A stretch of 64,000 nt of DNA from Raffaelea ambrosiae. Its lineage: Eukaryota > Ascomycota > Sordariomycetes > Ophiostomatales > Ophiostomataceae. A program made the translations under genes and the position numbers. Where the stretch lies: positions 558,001-622,000 of the forward strand of contig PCDI01000002.1 of NCBI GenBank assembly GCA_002778195.1. The letters run 5' to 3'. The number at the start of each line of letters is the position of its first letter. The first letter of the stretch is position 1. This document shows positions 1 through 9,781 of this stretch, one piece after another. The notes beneath the pieces were generated by a model. That model ran no database searches. It was given only the letters and a program-made list of their open reading frames with translations, and was not told where the DNA came from.

Positions 1-1339
1 TTTGCCTACATGGTCAACTACCTCAAGGCCAACCTCAACGACACGGACATTGTCTCGGGCGGCGACCTTGGCAGTTCGTTCTGGGACTCCATCTACGAAG
101 GCCTGTACTTTGGAGCGGCGACGTGGAAGACCATTGATGGAGGTGAGTTTTACCCCCCTTTTCTTTCTCCCTTGCCGTCTTCTCGCGTCTCTTCTTTAGT
201 CCTTTTCTAACCATCCAGGCCTCAACCGTCTCCCTCTTTCCTTCCACCCCCTGGTCGACAACGCTACCACCATGAACCGCCGCATCGAGCGGGTGCAGTG
301 GAAGGAGTGCTCGAAGAAGGTAAATCTTCAGTGGCGCAACAACTACACCGAGTCCGTCTTCCAGAACGTGACCGCCGACTACGCCATCATCGCCGTGCCG
401 TTCTCGGTGGTCAAGAACTGGCGGTTCTCGAGTGGCGGTAAGACCCTCCCCTCTCCCCATCTACCCCTATCCATTCTCCAGATATACGTACTGACCGACA
501 GCCCTCCCCACCACCATCACCAACGCCATCAGCAACGTGCCGTACGGCACCGCCTGCAAAGTGGCGCTCGAGTTCCAGACGCGCTTCTGGGAGCACCTTG
601 ACAACCCCATCTACGGCTCGTGCTCCACCAGCACCGACATCCCCGGCGTCGGCTCCATCTGCTACCCCTCCTACAACATCAACGGCACCGGCCCGGCCAC
701 CATGCTCGGCAGCTACATTTCCGGCACCGGCTGGGCCGACTACTGGGTGTCCCGGCCCGAAGAGGAGCACATGCAGTACGTCCTCGACGCCATGATTGAG
801 ATTCACGGCGACGTTGCCCGCGACCAGTTCACCGGCAAGTACAACCGCCGCTGCTGGAACCTGGACCCCCTCGAGTCCGGCAGCTGGGCCAGCCCGGAGA
901 TTGGCCAGCATGAGCTGTACCTGCCCGAATACTTTAAGACGTACAACAACGTGAGTAGCCAGAGAAAAAAAAAGAGAAAGAGAGAAAACCGCTTTGCTTC
1001 TTCTTCTGACCCAACCGACAGATGATCTTTGTGGGCGAGCACACGTCTTACACACACGCGTGGATTGCATCGGCTCTCGAGTCTGGCATCCGCGGCAGTG
1101 TGCAACTGCTGCTGGGTGAGTTTTTTTCTCCGCAGTCCTTACGCGGGTGGCATACGATGCAGCTGCTAACAACTTGTAGAACTCGGCCTCGTTGACGAAG
1201 CCAAAGAAGCCGTCAACAAGTGGATGGCGAGGTGGATCGACATTGTGAGTAGCGTCTGCCTTGGGCAGTTTCTTTCTTTCCTTCCTTTTCTTTTCTTTCT
1301 TTTGGTGCTCTCTTTGTTCAATACTAACGTGACCAGTAG
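1..1339 (+). CDS. Flavin amine oxidase / L-amino-acid-oxidase-like protein, C-terminal part (5' truncated by window edge)
   Basis: Partial gene; the window opens inside an exon. Exons read as 1-142, 219-437, 502-950, 1022-1115, 1180-1244, with the stop codon TAG alone in the last exon (1337-1339). All junctions are GT-AG and keep frame. The C-terminal block around 1022-1115 reads MIFVGEHTSYTHAW followed by SALESGIRG, the FAD-binding closing motif of flavin monoamine oxidases and fungal L-amino acid oxidases (GEH/T near the flavin, then an A-ESG-R helix). An internal TADYAIIAVPFSV stretch matches the substrate-domain border of this family. The family oxidatively deaminates amines or L-amino acids, giving H2O2 and ammonia; the substrate cannot be read here. 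The N-terminal Rossmann GxGxxG lies outside the window. An intron placed immediately before the stop codon is unusual. Confidence 0.85.
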
Positions 1340-2378
1340 TAAACCTATGATGATACATGAACGATAATACTCCATCTGCCCTGGAGCAATCAAACCAACC
1401 TGCCTTTCAACCTAGTATATAGAGTAATTTATATGACCTTTTATTATCAGCTTCGGCCTGTCGACGCCGTGACTCTTTTGCTCGTTGCCTGGTCTTTTTA
1501 CGTATTCGAGTACTTATCAAAAAGCCAGCATAACTAAAGCTTATAGTGAAAGCAGAACGAGGACAGCAATCAAACGACAACCCCACTAACGTCCCCCCTA
1601 CTTACAGTCGAGTCTCTTGGGGACTCTTTTAATATTAGGGTAATAAGCTGGTTCCCCCTCCCTCTTAGTACTGGTGTAATGTCCGAAAGGAGGGAGGGGG
1701 CTTGTTGGTAATGGGTTCGGTAGGTACTGACCAGATGGGGGGTAGCGAAAGAGAGCCGGCCTGCGGCCCTTTTATTCAAATGATACTGAAAAACATCGAA
1801 AAACAGCGTTAGAAAGAGCAGATTGAAAAGCAACTAAGACAATGTAAGAAAACTCCAAACTCCTTTTTCTTTCTAGCAGAGCCTCTGCCTTATATACACG
1901 TTTGCTTCTCAAGTAGGTAATCCCCCTTGTTTCACGTAGCGATAGACAAATCACGTATATAAAGATCGAAGGGTTGAAAGATAAAAATGGGGTTTAAACC
2001 CATTATTAAATTTATTAAGGGACTGGAGGTGATCACTATCCCTACTTCCCTTTTTAAAAAAAAAAGTTAAATCCACTAAATATTGAATCCTTTAACAGTT
2101 ATAGGCCTGGTATTCGTTTATATCATATCATCTTTATTAGAAATAATATAATTGGAAGTTTCTTTAAGAATTTTTAAACTGTATTGTTTTTTATTATAAT
2201 TTAGTATAATTTATTTAATTGCTTGGTACATAATACTTGTATTTATAAGTCTTTTCATTATATTTGAATCATTGGCTGGCTATTTACGTGATTTCTTCTG
2301 ACGTTTAGCGGGGTACTTTGCCGCCTCTCATTTTTCACACTTACCCTTCCTATCATATCCTAAACACATCCATCAATT
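1340..2378. other. Intergenic, with AT-rich RIP-like tract at about 1960-2290
   Basis: No supportable gene. From about 1960 to 2290 the composition falls to strongly AT-rich DNA with TTTAATTTA-like stretches, unlike the GC-rich coding DNA on both sides. This resembles repeat-induced point mutation of an old repeat, but no element could be recognised. The 3' part holds the promoter of the phosphotransferase gene at 2379. Confidence 0.5.
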
Positions 2379-3479
2379 ATGGCAGATGTCAGCAACGAGT
2401 GGAAGGAGCAGGAGAGGGAGATCATCGATACTTTCTTTCGAGAGAAAGTCCCCCAGTCTCTGGGTCCCCTATCTTCCCCCGCCGTCTGCACCGAAGAGGC
2501 CTGCATCAGCTTTGCCAGTGAAACTCTCCAAGCCGGCGACCTCTTGCCTGTTGACAACCAGGGGTCCAAAAGCTTCACTTTGACCAGTCCGAGTCAAGGC
2601 ATAGTTGTTCAATTTCGTCTAAAGCGGTTCCGGGAAGATATTTTGAGCTTGGCCAACTCAATCTACGGCAACCTTGTTCCATCGGTTCACCGTCACGACG
2701 GCTTCGTTCTGCCTGTTTACAGCAGCAACAAAATCCCCGGGAGGGTACATCTACTCCAACCCTTCCCCCGAGACCGGTTTCCTCTCGAGCGCGAGATGGC
2801 CACAGTCAGGGATCTGGGTGTGTTTGTTGCGCGGGCTGCCCATTTTCCCCAGGCAAAGTCGCGGCCACGGGATGGCAGCAGCAGCTGGACGCAGTCTGCA
2901 GGCGACGTGCTTCGCCGTCTAGGAGAGAATGCGTCGCTGCGGAATTACGCTCCTGAACTTTCCACGCTTGTTTCTGAGACGCTGCTTCCACGTTTGCCTC
3001 TGCTAGACACCCTCCCGGCTGTGCTGACGCACCACGACTTTGCACAGGTCAACATTCTTGTGGACGACACAGGACATTTAACTGGTGTCATTGATTTTGA
3101 CGAAGCTGGCATTGAAGCGTTCGGTATGTGTATTTGGGGATTGTATGAATGCTTTTTTGGAAGTATGGAAGACGGAAAATGGTCCTTCTATAACATGGAA
3201 GTCGATGGTTGTGGCGGAAAAACAGTCTTTGACATATTGGAGGCCACTTTTTGGGACTCCCTCGCAGACGGATTGCCAAGCGGCCTGCAGATAAGCCACT
3301 GCAAAGAGGCCGTCATGGTGGCACTGAGTGTTGGTGTGATTAACAGATATTTTATCCGAGGCATGCTTGACGAAATCGACCTGTCAAAGAGGGTCCATTG
3401 CCTGTCTCTCGAATATGCGCGTGGGATACTGCCAGATGTTTGGAAACGGTACCAATCAGTATTAGAGTCTGGAAAATAG
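2379..3479 (+). CDS. APH-fold phosphotransferase family protein (aminoglycoside/choline kinase-like)
   Basis: Single-exon gene, 366 residues. The kinase signature is clear: HHDFAQVN at residues 218-225 is the Brenner-type catalytic loop (HxDxxxxN, catalytic Asp220, Asn225), and IDFDEAG at 238-244 carries the metal-binding Asp that replaces DFG. Start is the first ATG of the frame, with no upstream in-frame alternative before a stop. Fungal proteins of this group are usually annotated as phosphotransferase enzyme family; true substrates are mostly unknown and drug resistance should not be assumed. It lacks a signal peptide or membrane segment, so it is likely cytosolic. The neighbouring photolyase is convergent. 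The N-lobe is weakly conserved, and I cannot confirm the ATP-binding lysine. Confidence 0.8.
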   Translation: MADVSNEWKEQEREIIDTFFREKVPQSLGPLSSPAVCTEEACISFASETLQAGDLLPVDNQGSKSFTLTSPSQGIVVQFRLKRFREDILSLANSIYGNLVPSVHRHDGFVLPVYSSNKIPGRVHLLQPFPRDRFPLEREMATVRDLGVFVARAAHFPQAKSRPRDGSSSWTQSAGDVLRRLGENASLRNYAPELSTLVSETLLPRLPLLDTLPAVLTHHDFAQVNILVDDTGHLTGVIDFDEAGIEAFGMCIWGLYECFFGSMEDGKWSFYNMEVDGCGGKTVFDILEATFWDSLADGLPSGLQISHCKEAVMVALSVGVINRYFIRGMLDEIDLSKRVHCLSLEYARGILPDVWKRYQSVLESGK

Positions 3480-3975
3480 CAAAATATCCCAAGGTGGTCA
3501 TGAACCACGGGTACGAGGCACTGGCGAATGAGATGGAGCTCGTGAGATGCCACACGCAGGTACCTGTCCCTTGCCCTCTGGAATTTGTGTCAGGTGATTG
3601 CAGGACGTACATGTTGACCTCTCTTGTTTCGCGTATTCATACTACCAAGGCACAGTTTATTATTGTTTTGAAGAGACGGCGGTTGGGGATTATCGGCAAG
3701 GTTTTTGCGTAGTTTGGCGATTTCGAGTATGAATTAGCCATAGAGCGCCAGTATTGGCAGTATTGTTTTTGGCATTGGAATTTCCCTAATGGGCTGTGGT
3801 CTTTTGTTGGCGCCAGCGAATGCGACCTTGTATTATTTAGCTTGAAGAACAGAACCTGGCTGGAGATGCTGTTCTATCTAATGGCCCTCAAGAATATGGT
3901 CAAGTAAATACATTGCTGTCGTTTGGTGCCCTAAGCAGAAGCCCCTCCGCCTACTCTTCTCGCGGTCGTTGGGTA
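3480..3975. other. Intergenic between two convergent 3' ends
   Basis: Spacer between the phosphotransferase stop and the photolyase stop. It presumably holds both terminator/polyadenylation regions. No supportable gene. Confidence 0.5.
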
Positions 3976-5838
3976 TTAATCCTTTGCGAGCCCCTTCTTG
4001 TATTCTACTAATGCCTTCTCGCGAGCATCTCTGTGCTGAACAATCGGCTCGGGGTAGCCAGCTTTGCGTGCCTCGTCCTCTGCACCACGAGTGTACGGGT
4101 CGTGTATCATTGCGTCCTCTATGCCACTGTCGCGTAATTCGGGCACCCACCGGCGGATGTAGGTGCCGTCTGCGTCAAAACGCTCGCTCTGCCGTACTGG
4201 ATTCAAGATGCGGAAGTATGGCTGTGGGTCGACGCCAACACCTGCCGCGAACCCCCAACCGCCGTTGTTGCTGGCGAAATCGCCGTCGATCAGGGACTCC
4301 ATAAAAAACTTCTCGCCGAGACGCCAATCCAGGAGCAGATCTTTGGCGAGAAAGGAGGCTGCGACCATGCGGCTGCGGTTGTGCATCCAGCCTTGGTGGC
4401 GCAGCTGACGCATGGCCGCGTCCACGATCGGGTACCCCGTGCGACCCTCGGCCCAGGCGGCAAAGTGCTCGCGGTTGTAGGACCATGGGATGTTGGACGC
4501 GGCCAGCTTGAAGGGCTTGTTCATGCAGACGTAGGGCCACTCCACAAGGACGTGTCGGTAAAAGTCGCGCCAGGCGATCTCGCTCACCCACACACAGAAC
4601 CCGTCATGCCCGCCTTCGAGGGACTTGGCGCCGGCACGGTCACGGGCTGTGGCCACTGCGGCACGAGCGCTGATTGCGCCAGTTGCCAGATACGGCGAGA
4701 GTGCCGACGTAGCTTCTGCGCTTGGCATGTCGCGATCCTCTCCATAGTCGCGGAGACGTTCGGCACAAAACGACGCGAGGCGTTCCGTGGCTTCGTGCTC
4801 GCCTGCAGGCCACAGAGCACAAAAGCGCTCGGCCTCCTCTTTGTTCAACCGCTTGCTTTTGGGTGCGTCCGGAACCGGACAGTCAAAGAGTTTGGCAATG
4901 CCGTCCACAATTTGATCCGGTTGCGTCTCCGGCTTGCCGACCGGGTCGAGCAGGTTCGCATTCTCGGCGAGGTGCTTTTTCCATGCGCGGAACCACGGCG
5001 TGTAGACGGCATATGGACGGCCGCTGCTGCTGCTTGTCAGCCGACCCGGCGGCACGACACATGTATCGTGGACAACGGACATGGATTTATCCTGGTTGGC
5101 ACAGCTGCGCATAAAAGACGCTTCCCGCCTCAACTCGTCAACCTCGTACTCCATGTTTGCAAACACATGGTTTGCACCCCACGCATTCATGAAATTCAAA
5201 ACCACTGCAGACACCTGCTCGCGCGTCTCGGCTGTCTCGACCCACAGCGGAATGTTCAGTTCAGCCAAGTCGTCCTTGAGCACTTTCAACGTCCGCAACA
5301 CAAAATCCACACGCGCTGGCGCCGCCAGGTGAGCTTCCCAGTCCTGAGGGCTAACCACGTAGAGACCAATCAGAGCAACACCGGCGGCTCGTGCCTTTTC
5401 ACTCGCCATACTCAGGGCGCGATTGTCGTGCACGCGTAGGTCTGTTTTGAACCAATGCACCACGGCGTCTCCAGCCTTGGTTTGTTCCATTTGGTCTGCC
5501 GTGTCATTGGCAGCGTTGGTGAGTTCGTCAAAAGGTTTCCTTAATTCTTCGTTTGCGTAGGCCAGGGCGCGTTCGTTGGACATTTCGGGCGGATAGTACT
5601 GGCGGAGAATGATGCCGTGCTCTTCTGGAGCGCTCCCCTGGCCGTTCGGCTGACAAGAATCACTGCGGGCTGTCTTGGCCTTTTTGGATGCATTGGTATT
5701 TTCTGAGCCTCGCCCTGGCGATTTACGTTTCGCTTTAGCGAGAGGCATTATGGTGAAATGGTATTGGCTAAAGAAGCGTGCTATTGGGTTGCGTGTTCGT
5801 AAGAGACATGTGCGCATCGAAACCAAGGAAGTCAACAT
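3976..5838 (-). CDS. phr1: Class I CPD photolyase
   Basis: Single exon, 620 residues. It repairs UV-induced cyclobutane pyrimidine dimers using FAD and blue light. The N-terminal photolyase alpha/beta domain starts near residue 125 (VVHWFKTDLRVHDN), and the FAD-binding helical domain carries GWMHNRSRM, SLIDGDFASNNGGWGF and DPQPYFRILNP, the hallmark of fungal class I CPD photolyases rather than CRY-DASH or (6-4) enzymes. Three early methionines are in frame (1, 8, 31). Residues 1-30 are Arg/Ser-rich and lack acids, like a mitochondrial presequence, and residues 33-57 contain KAKRK and KKAKTAR, like nuclear localisation signals. This suggests alternative starts or dual targeting, as known for yeast Phr1. 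The start chosen is the longest. A GATCGA-type light-response-like site lies upstream. Confidence 0.93.
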   Translation of the reverse strand: MLTSLVSMRTCLLRTRNPIARFFSQYHFTIMPLAKAKRKSPGRGSENTNASKKAKTARSDSCQPNGQGSAPEEHGIILRQYYPPEMSNERALAYANEELRKPFDELTNAANDTADQMEQTKAGDAVVHWFKTDLRVHDNRALSMASEKARAAGVALIGLYVVSPQDWEAHLAAPARVDFVLRTLKVLKDDLAELNIPLWVETAETREQVSAVVLNFMNAWGANHVFANMEYEVDELRREASFMRSCANQDKSMSVVHDTCVVPPGRLTSSSSGRPYAVYTPWFRAWKKHLAENANLLDPVGKPETQPDQIVDGIAKLFDCPVPDAPKSKRLNKEEAERFCALWPAGEHEATERLASFCAERLRDYGEDRDMPSAEATSALSPYLATGAISARAAVATARDRAGAKSLEGGHDGFCVWVSEIAWRDFYRHVLVEWPYVCMNKPFKLAASNIPWSYNREHFAAWAEGRTGYPIVDAAMRQLRHQGWMHNRSRMVAASFLAKDLLLDWRLGEKFFMESLIDGDFASNNGGWGFAAGVGVDPQPYFRILNPVRQSERFDADGTYIRRWVPELRDSGIEDAMIHDPYTRGAEDEARKAGYPEPIVQHRDAREKALVEYKKGLAKD

Positions 5839-5974
5839 GTGTCAAGGAAGATCATAGATGAGAATTGAGGATGAAGAGGGTGGGCTTAAAAGGGTGAGCA
5901 TTTCAGATGTGTCAGCCGTCGCTGCGACAAAGTCATGGTGTATGACGTTTCCAAGTTATTTCTGTACGTCATGA

Positions 5975-5984
5975 CGATCGATCG
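5975..5984. promoter_or_regulatory. Possible light-response element upstream of the photolyase
   Basis: The palindrome CGATCGATCG lies about 137 bp upstream of the photolyase ATG (5838). It contains GATCGA, the core associated with White Collar complex binding in Neurospora. Photolyase genes are typically blue-light induced, so the placement is sensible. An 8-mer of this kind is expected roughly once by chance in 64 kb, so this is only suggestive. Confidence 0.35.
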
Positions 5985-6525
5985 CTGGCAGACCCGACAG
6001 CTTTCTCAGCTTGCTGATTTCCCTTGCTTGTAACAAACTTATACATATACGTTTTCACATTGTATTAGCAGCTTTACGTAAGAAATAATCAAGTACTAAT
6101 AATACAATGAATTTACAAGGATCTACCAACAAACACACCCCAAGCGTCAACCCGAGAAGGAGGGAGCTCCTTCGACCGATCGGTTGGCCTCCCTCTTCCC
6201 AGCCAGGGAAAGGAGGTTCTTGCAAGTGGTGCGAGGGCACAATTACACTTCCTGATTAGTCGTGATAATAGGGCTTCTTTCTCACCCTTCTGTCCATTGT
6301 TGTTCTTTTTCGTGGTTGAAGTCCGCTTGATTCTTAAACTACTGCTCCCTCTGCTGACTTTTTTGATCAAGGGGCTAATTCCGGCTGTAGTGTTTCGACC
6401 GATCAGTCGAAAACACCACGACAAGAAAGAAAAGGCGGGCAGGGTGGGCGCCACTCAATATGTTCTTTTTCGATCAAGTATGCTTCTCTTCTAAACACCA
6501 TGACAGTAATTTATACTGCGATCTC

Positions 6526-6762
6526 TTACAAGCCCAGGTGGAGATTACGTAAAAAGCGCCCGCTGATGATAGTTCTCGTCTTCCTCTTTTTCTTCAAAAA
6601 AGGCCGTTTCGTCATGAGCATGTCCAACTTGCCCATTATCTCTGCTTGATTGCGTAGCCGTCTGGGGATCTTGGCGACAACAGAGTCACTCAGAGCATAG
6701 ATGATGCCGTACATGTCGGTTTCGATGGCTTTGGGATGCAAAAAGGCATACACGGGAGCCAT
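6526..6762 (-). pseudogene. Possible protein-kinase N-lobe remnant
   Basis: A 78-codon frame. Its segment YGIIYALSDSVVAKIPRR (near residues 18-35) resembles the glycine loop and VAxK lysine strand of divergent fungal protein-kinase-like proteins. The rest of a kinase domain does not follow in any frame, so this would be a truncated relic or a chance match. Low confidence; no function is proposed. Confidence 0.25.
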
Positions 6763-7074
6763 AGTCGCGGGTCTGTGATGGTGTGTTGACCCTTTTTTTA
6801 ACCCCAGGTTTCATTTATTTTCTAGCCTGGTTACTAAGGTAGGCCACGAGTACTCGTACTCGACAGGATCCACCAGATCCACAATTTCGCCATTTCCCCT
6901 AGTCCCGGCAAAACGTGATTAAGAAGGCTCCATCAAGAGAGTCAGGACAGACAACCTGACATTGCAAGAGCGGAGAAGATAAAAATTCAAACGACAGCGA
7001 GAAACAGCCGTGGTCTTGTGTGCCCAGGGAATCCATTTCTCCGTACACGATTATGCGTCAGGCAAGCAGTCCAC

Positions 7075-9482
7075 ATGACCCCTCTTCCCTCTTCCGTCTC
7101 GTCGTCCTGTCCTTCGCCCCCGAACGTCCGGATCTGCCATCGACATGGCAGCCGGCGGGCTTGTGACCGCTGTCGTCGGAGAAAATCAAAGGTTGGCATG
7201 TTCACATGATGGGCTATATGTCCGTTTTTCCGCCCCGCCCCTGGCTGTAAGATGGGCCTTCCAATAACCGAGCTTCCAATACTTCCCATAGTGCGTCTTT
7301 GCGGACAATTCCTCCCATTGCGCAAACTGTTGCGTCGCAGGCCACTCGTGCACCTTCAACCTGCCCCTGGCCAAGCGTGGGCCCAAGACAGCACAGCAAC
7401 GCTCGGGGGCGGGGAAGACCCTCCCGGTGGGCCTGCACAGCACGCCCTCGTCGTCTCTGCAGGCCCCATCAGCCGCATCGCCGGCCGTCCTGTCTTTCTC
7501 AGGTGGCAGCACAGACGAGAGCGTCAGCCCTGAGCTGGCGCCCGAGCTGGTCGACTTGATCTCCTCGGCCGTTGCATGGGAGCAGCCGTCTGCCATAGAG
7601 TCTTGCTCTGGTACTGCACCTGCCATCCCCATCGCCATCTCCGTCGCAGGCCCAGCCTCGGCCTCGACCCCGGAGAGGGGGGGATTGTCACCTCCAGGTA
7701 ACACGCAGGGCGTTGACAGTGTGGACTCGGCCCAACTCATTGCACGCGTGGAACAGATCCAGAGCCGATGGCGGGATCTGTCACAGATGCTGATGCTCCG
7801 GTATCCAGACCCCCGAGCCTCCGCAAAGGACATTGTGCAGCGGTGTTTTGCTCTGTTTTTCGACTATCTTTATCCGCTGACGCCACTTGTCCACAAGGGC
7901 AGCCTTCACATGGCTCTGATGTTCCTTGCCGGCGATATGTCTGCTGTCACGGGCGGCTCCCCCCCGGTCGTGGACCTGATACAACATCCGGAGACGGCCT
8001 TCTCGCTGGTCACGGCGGTCTGTGCCGAGGCGGCCTTTCTCTTGCCCAAGGAGGTGTTCCCAGAGGGCAGCGCGGTCGCCGGCGAGCTGCTCAGCGCGTC
8101 GCGCAGCTGCCTGAACAGCTATCTGGAGACGGACCTGGAAACCCCGAGCGCCAACTCCATCATCATCCGCTACTTCCATTCCAACTGCCTGCACGCCACC
8201 GGGCATCCCAACTACTCGTGGCACATCTTCGGCGAAGCCACCCGCCTTGTGCAGGCCATGCGGCTGCACGACAAGTCGCTGCTGGACCGGCTGCCACCGC
8301 TCGAGGCCGAGATGCGGCGGCGGGCCTTTTGGATCGTCTACATGGGTGACAAGAGCGCGTCCATCCTCAACAGCCGGCCCATCACCATCCACCGCTATTC
8401 GTTCGATTCCAACATCACGCTGCCTTACCCGACCAGCACGGAAGACGACCTGGTGGTCGCCGGCACGGACATGGACCTAGACCTGGTAGGCCTGGGCTTG
8501 GATATGAATCTGGGCCTGGACCTTGCCGCCGGTCCGCCCAGGGAGCCACCGCCGCGGCCGGGGCCCATGGCGATGTCCAAGAGCTTTATTATTGGCTTCA
8601 ACGCCAACCTGGAGCTCTGGCGGACGGCCTCCAACATGCTGCTGGAAATCCGCTTGCAGCAGGAGAAGGAGACCAAGCAGCAAGTCCAGGATGATGCTGC
8701 CTCCAGCCAGTCGTCGCTGTCGCATGCCGAATTGCGACGCTACTTCCATTCGCTCTATGTGAGCTTCATCACGCAGATGGACCGGCTGCCACGCGAACTC
8801 CAGGTCTATCCAACCCTGTTTCCCACCGGCGTGCACGATGAGACCCCGCACGAGCAGCCACAGCAACAACAGCAGCAGCAACAGGAGCAACAACAACAAC
8901 AACGACAACAGCAACAACAGCAACAACAGCAACAGCAGCAGCAACAGCAACAACAGCAGCAACAAAACCCACAGCAGCAGAACCAGCAGCAAAACATGCA
9001 ACAACGTCCACCACCGCAATGCGCGAACCGGCTCATCAGCCAGTGCGTAAATCTGCACGTGTCCTTCTACTGCCTGCGCGTCGTCATTTTGCAGAACCTG
9101 CAAGACCTCTCCTTTTTCGCCTCCGAGCCCGAGCAGACTGACCTACGCACCACCGAGATCGCCCGTGACATGCTCCGCATCCTCTACCATGCGCCGTTCT
9201 GGTCGCTGCAGGTGAACGGCGAGCCACTCGTACGTTTTTTGTTTTCTCCCCCAAATTCTTCAAAGTTCTTCAAGTCCAAACAAAACAACTCACAAGAATT
9301 CATGGCAGGTGGAAAAAATCCGGCTCATGGGCGCGAGCCTGCTGGCCATCATCCATCGCAACGAGGACTCTCCACTGGCGCTGCGGGCGCGGGGGGATTT
9401 TTCCATGCTTCTCAACATTCTTTCGCGGCTGGATTCAAAGGCGTCGGATGCGCTGAAAACACGGTCTGCAGTCGCCATATAA
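7075..9482 (+). CDS. Zn(II)2Cys6 transcription factor with polyglutamine tract
   Basis: Exons 7075-7191, 7292-9229 and 9309-9482; 742 residues. The first intron splits the zinc cluster. Joined, it reads C30-x2-C33-x6-C40-x8-C49-x2-C52-x6-C59, a complete binuclear cluster, followed by KRGPK at 67-71. An RGPK after the sixth Cys is typical of maltose/sucrose-type regulators such as yeast MAL activators. A fungal-specific transcription factor domain follows (FDYLYPLTPLVHKG, about residue 235). Residues about 561-611 are almost pure Gln, encoded by mixed CAA/CAG. Start: the ATG at 7075 is the first in frame after upstream stops. It is convergent with the GH1 gene, so a role in sugar regulation is plausible but inferred. 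The donor of intron 1 (gttggc) is weak, but the cysteine spacing supports it. Confidence 0.85.
8860..9008 (+). repeat. CAA/CAG trinucleotide repeat encoding polyglutamine
   Basis: About 150 bp of interrupted CAR codons within the regulator at 7075-9482, encoding roughly 50 mostly Gln residues with single Glu, Arg, Asn, Pro and Met interruptions. Repeats of this type often vary in length between strains. Confidence 0.95.
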
Positions 9483-9781
9483 CACAAGGCTTGTGTCCAA
9501 TAAAAGGTGTTTTTTTTTTTTGTGATCTTTTTAGAACACGGTTTCGGGTCTTTTGCCATTTCGCTTCGCTTGGGCATGTGGTTGTTTATTTCTAGATGGT
9601 TATCATCTATTCTTGGAGTCATGGATAACTAGAATACTACACAATAGTACAAGAGAAGGAGAAAACGGGGAGAGAAATATACAAGGTCAAGAAAAAAAAG
9701 GGTAAGACAAAAGACGGATTATGTTCTTTTTTGGGGGGGGGGATAGAATTAGACTTGAACGGTACACCAAACTACTCCGTA

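Larger units (their letters stand above)
5839..7074. other. Intergenic region between photolyase and polyQ regulator
   Basis: Mostly no recognisable gene. It contains the photolyase promoter, a repeated 11-mer TTCGACCGATC (6171-6181 and 6394-6404; the second lies in an imperfect hairpin at about 6391-6416) and a short kinase-like fragment listed separately. Confidence 0.45.

Noticed and set aside
3611..3712. Short plus-strand frame starting MLTSLVS, like the first residues of the photolyase
   Set aside because: The similarity spans only about 21 bases and no photolyase sequence follows; chance is likely.
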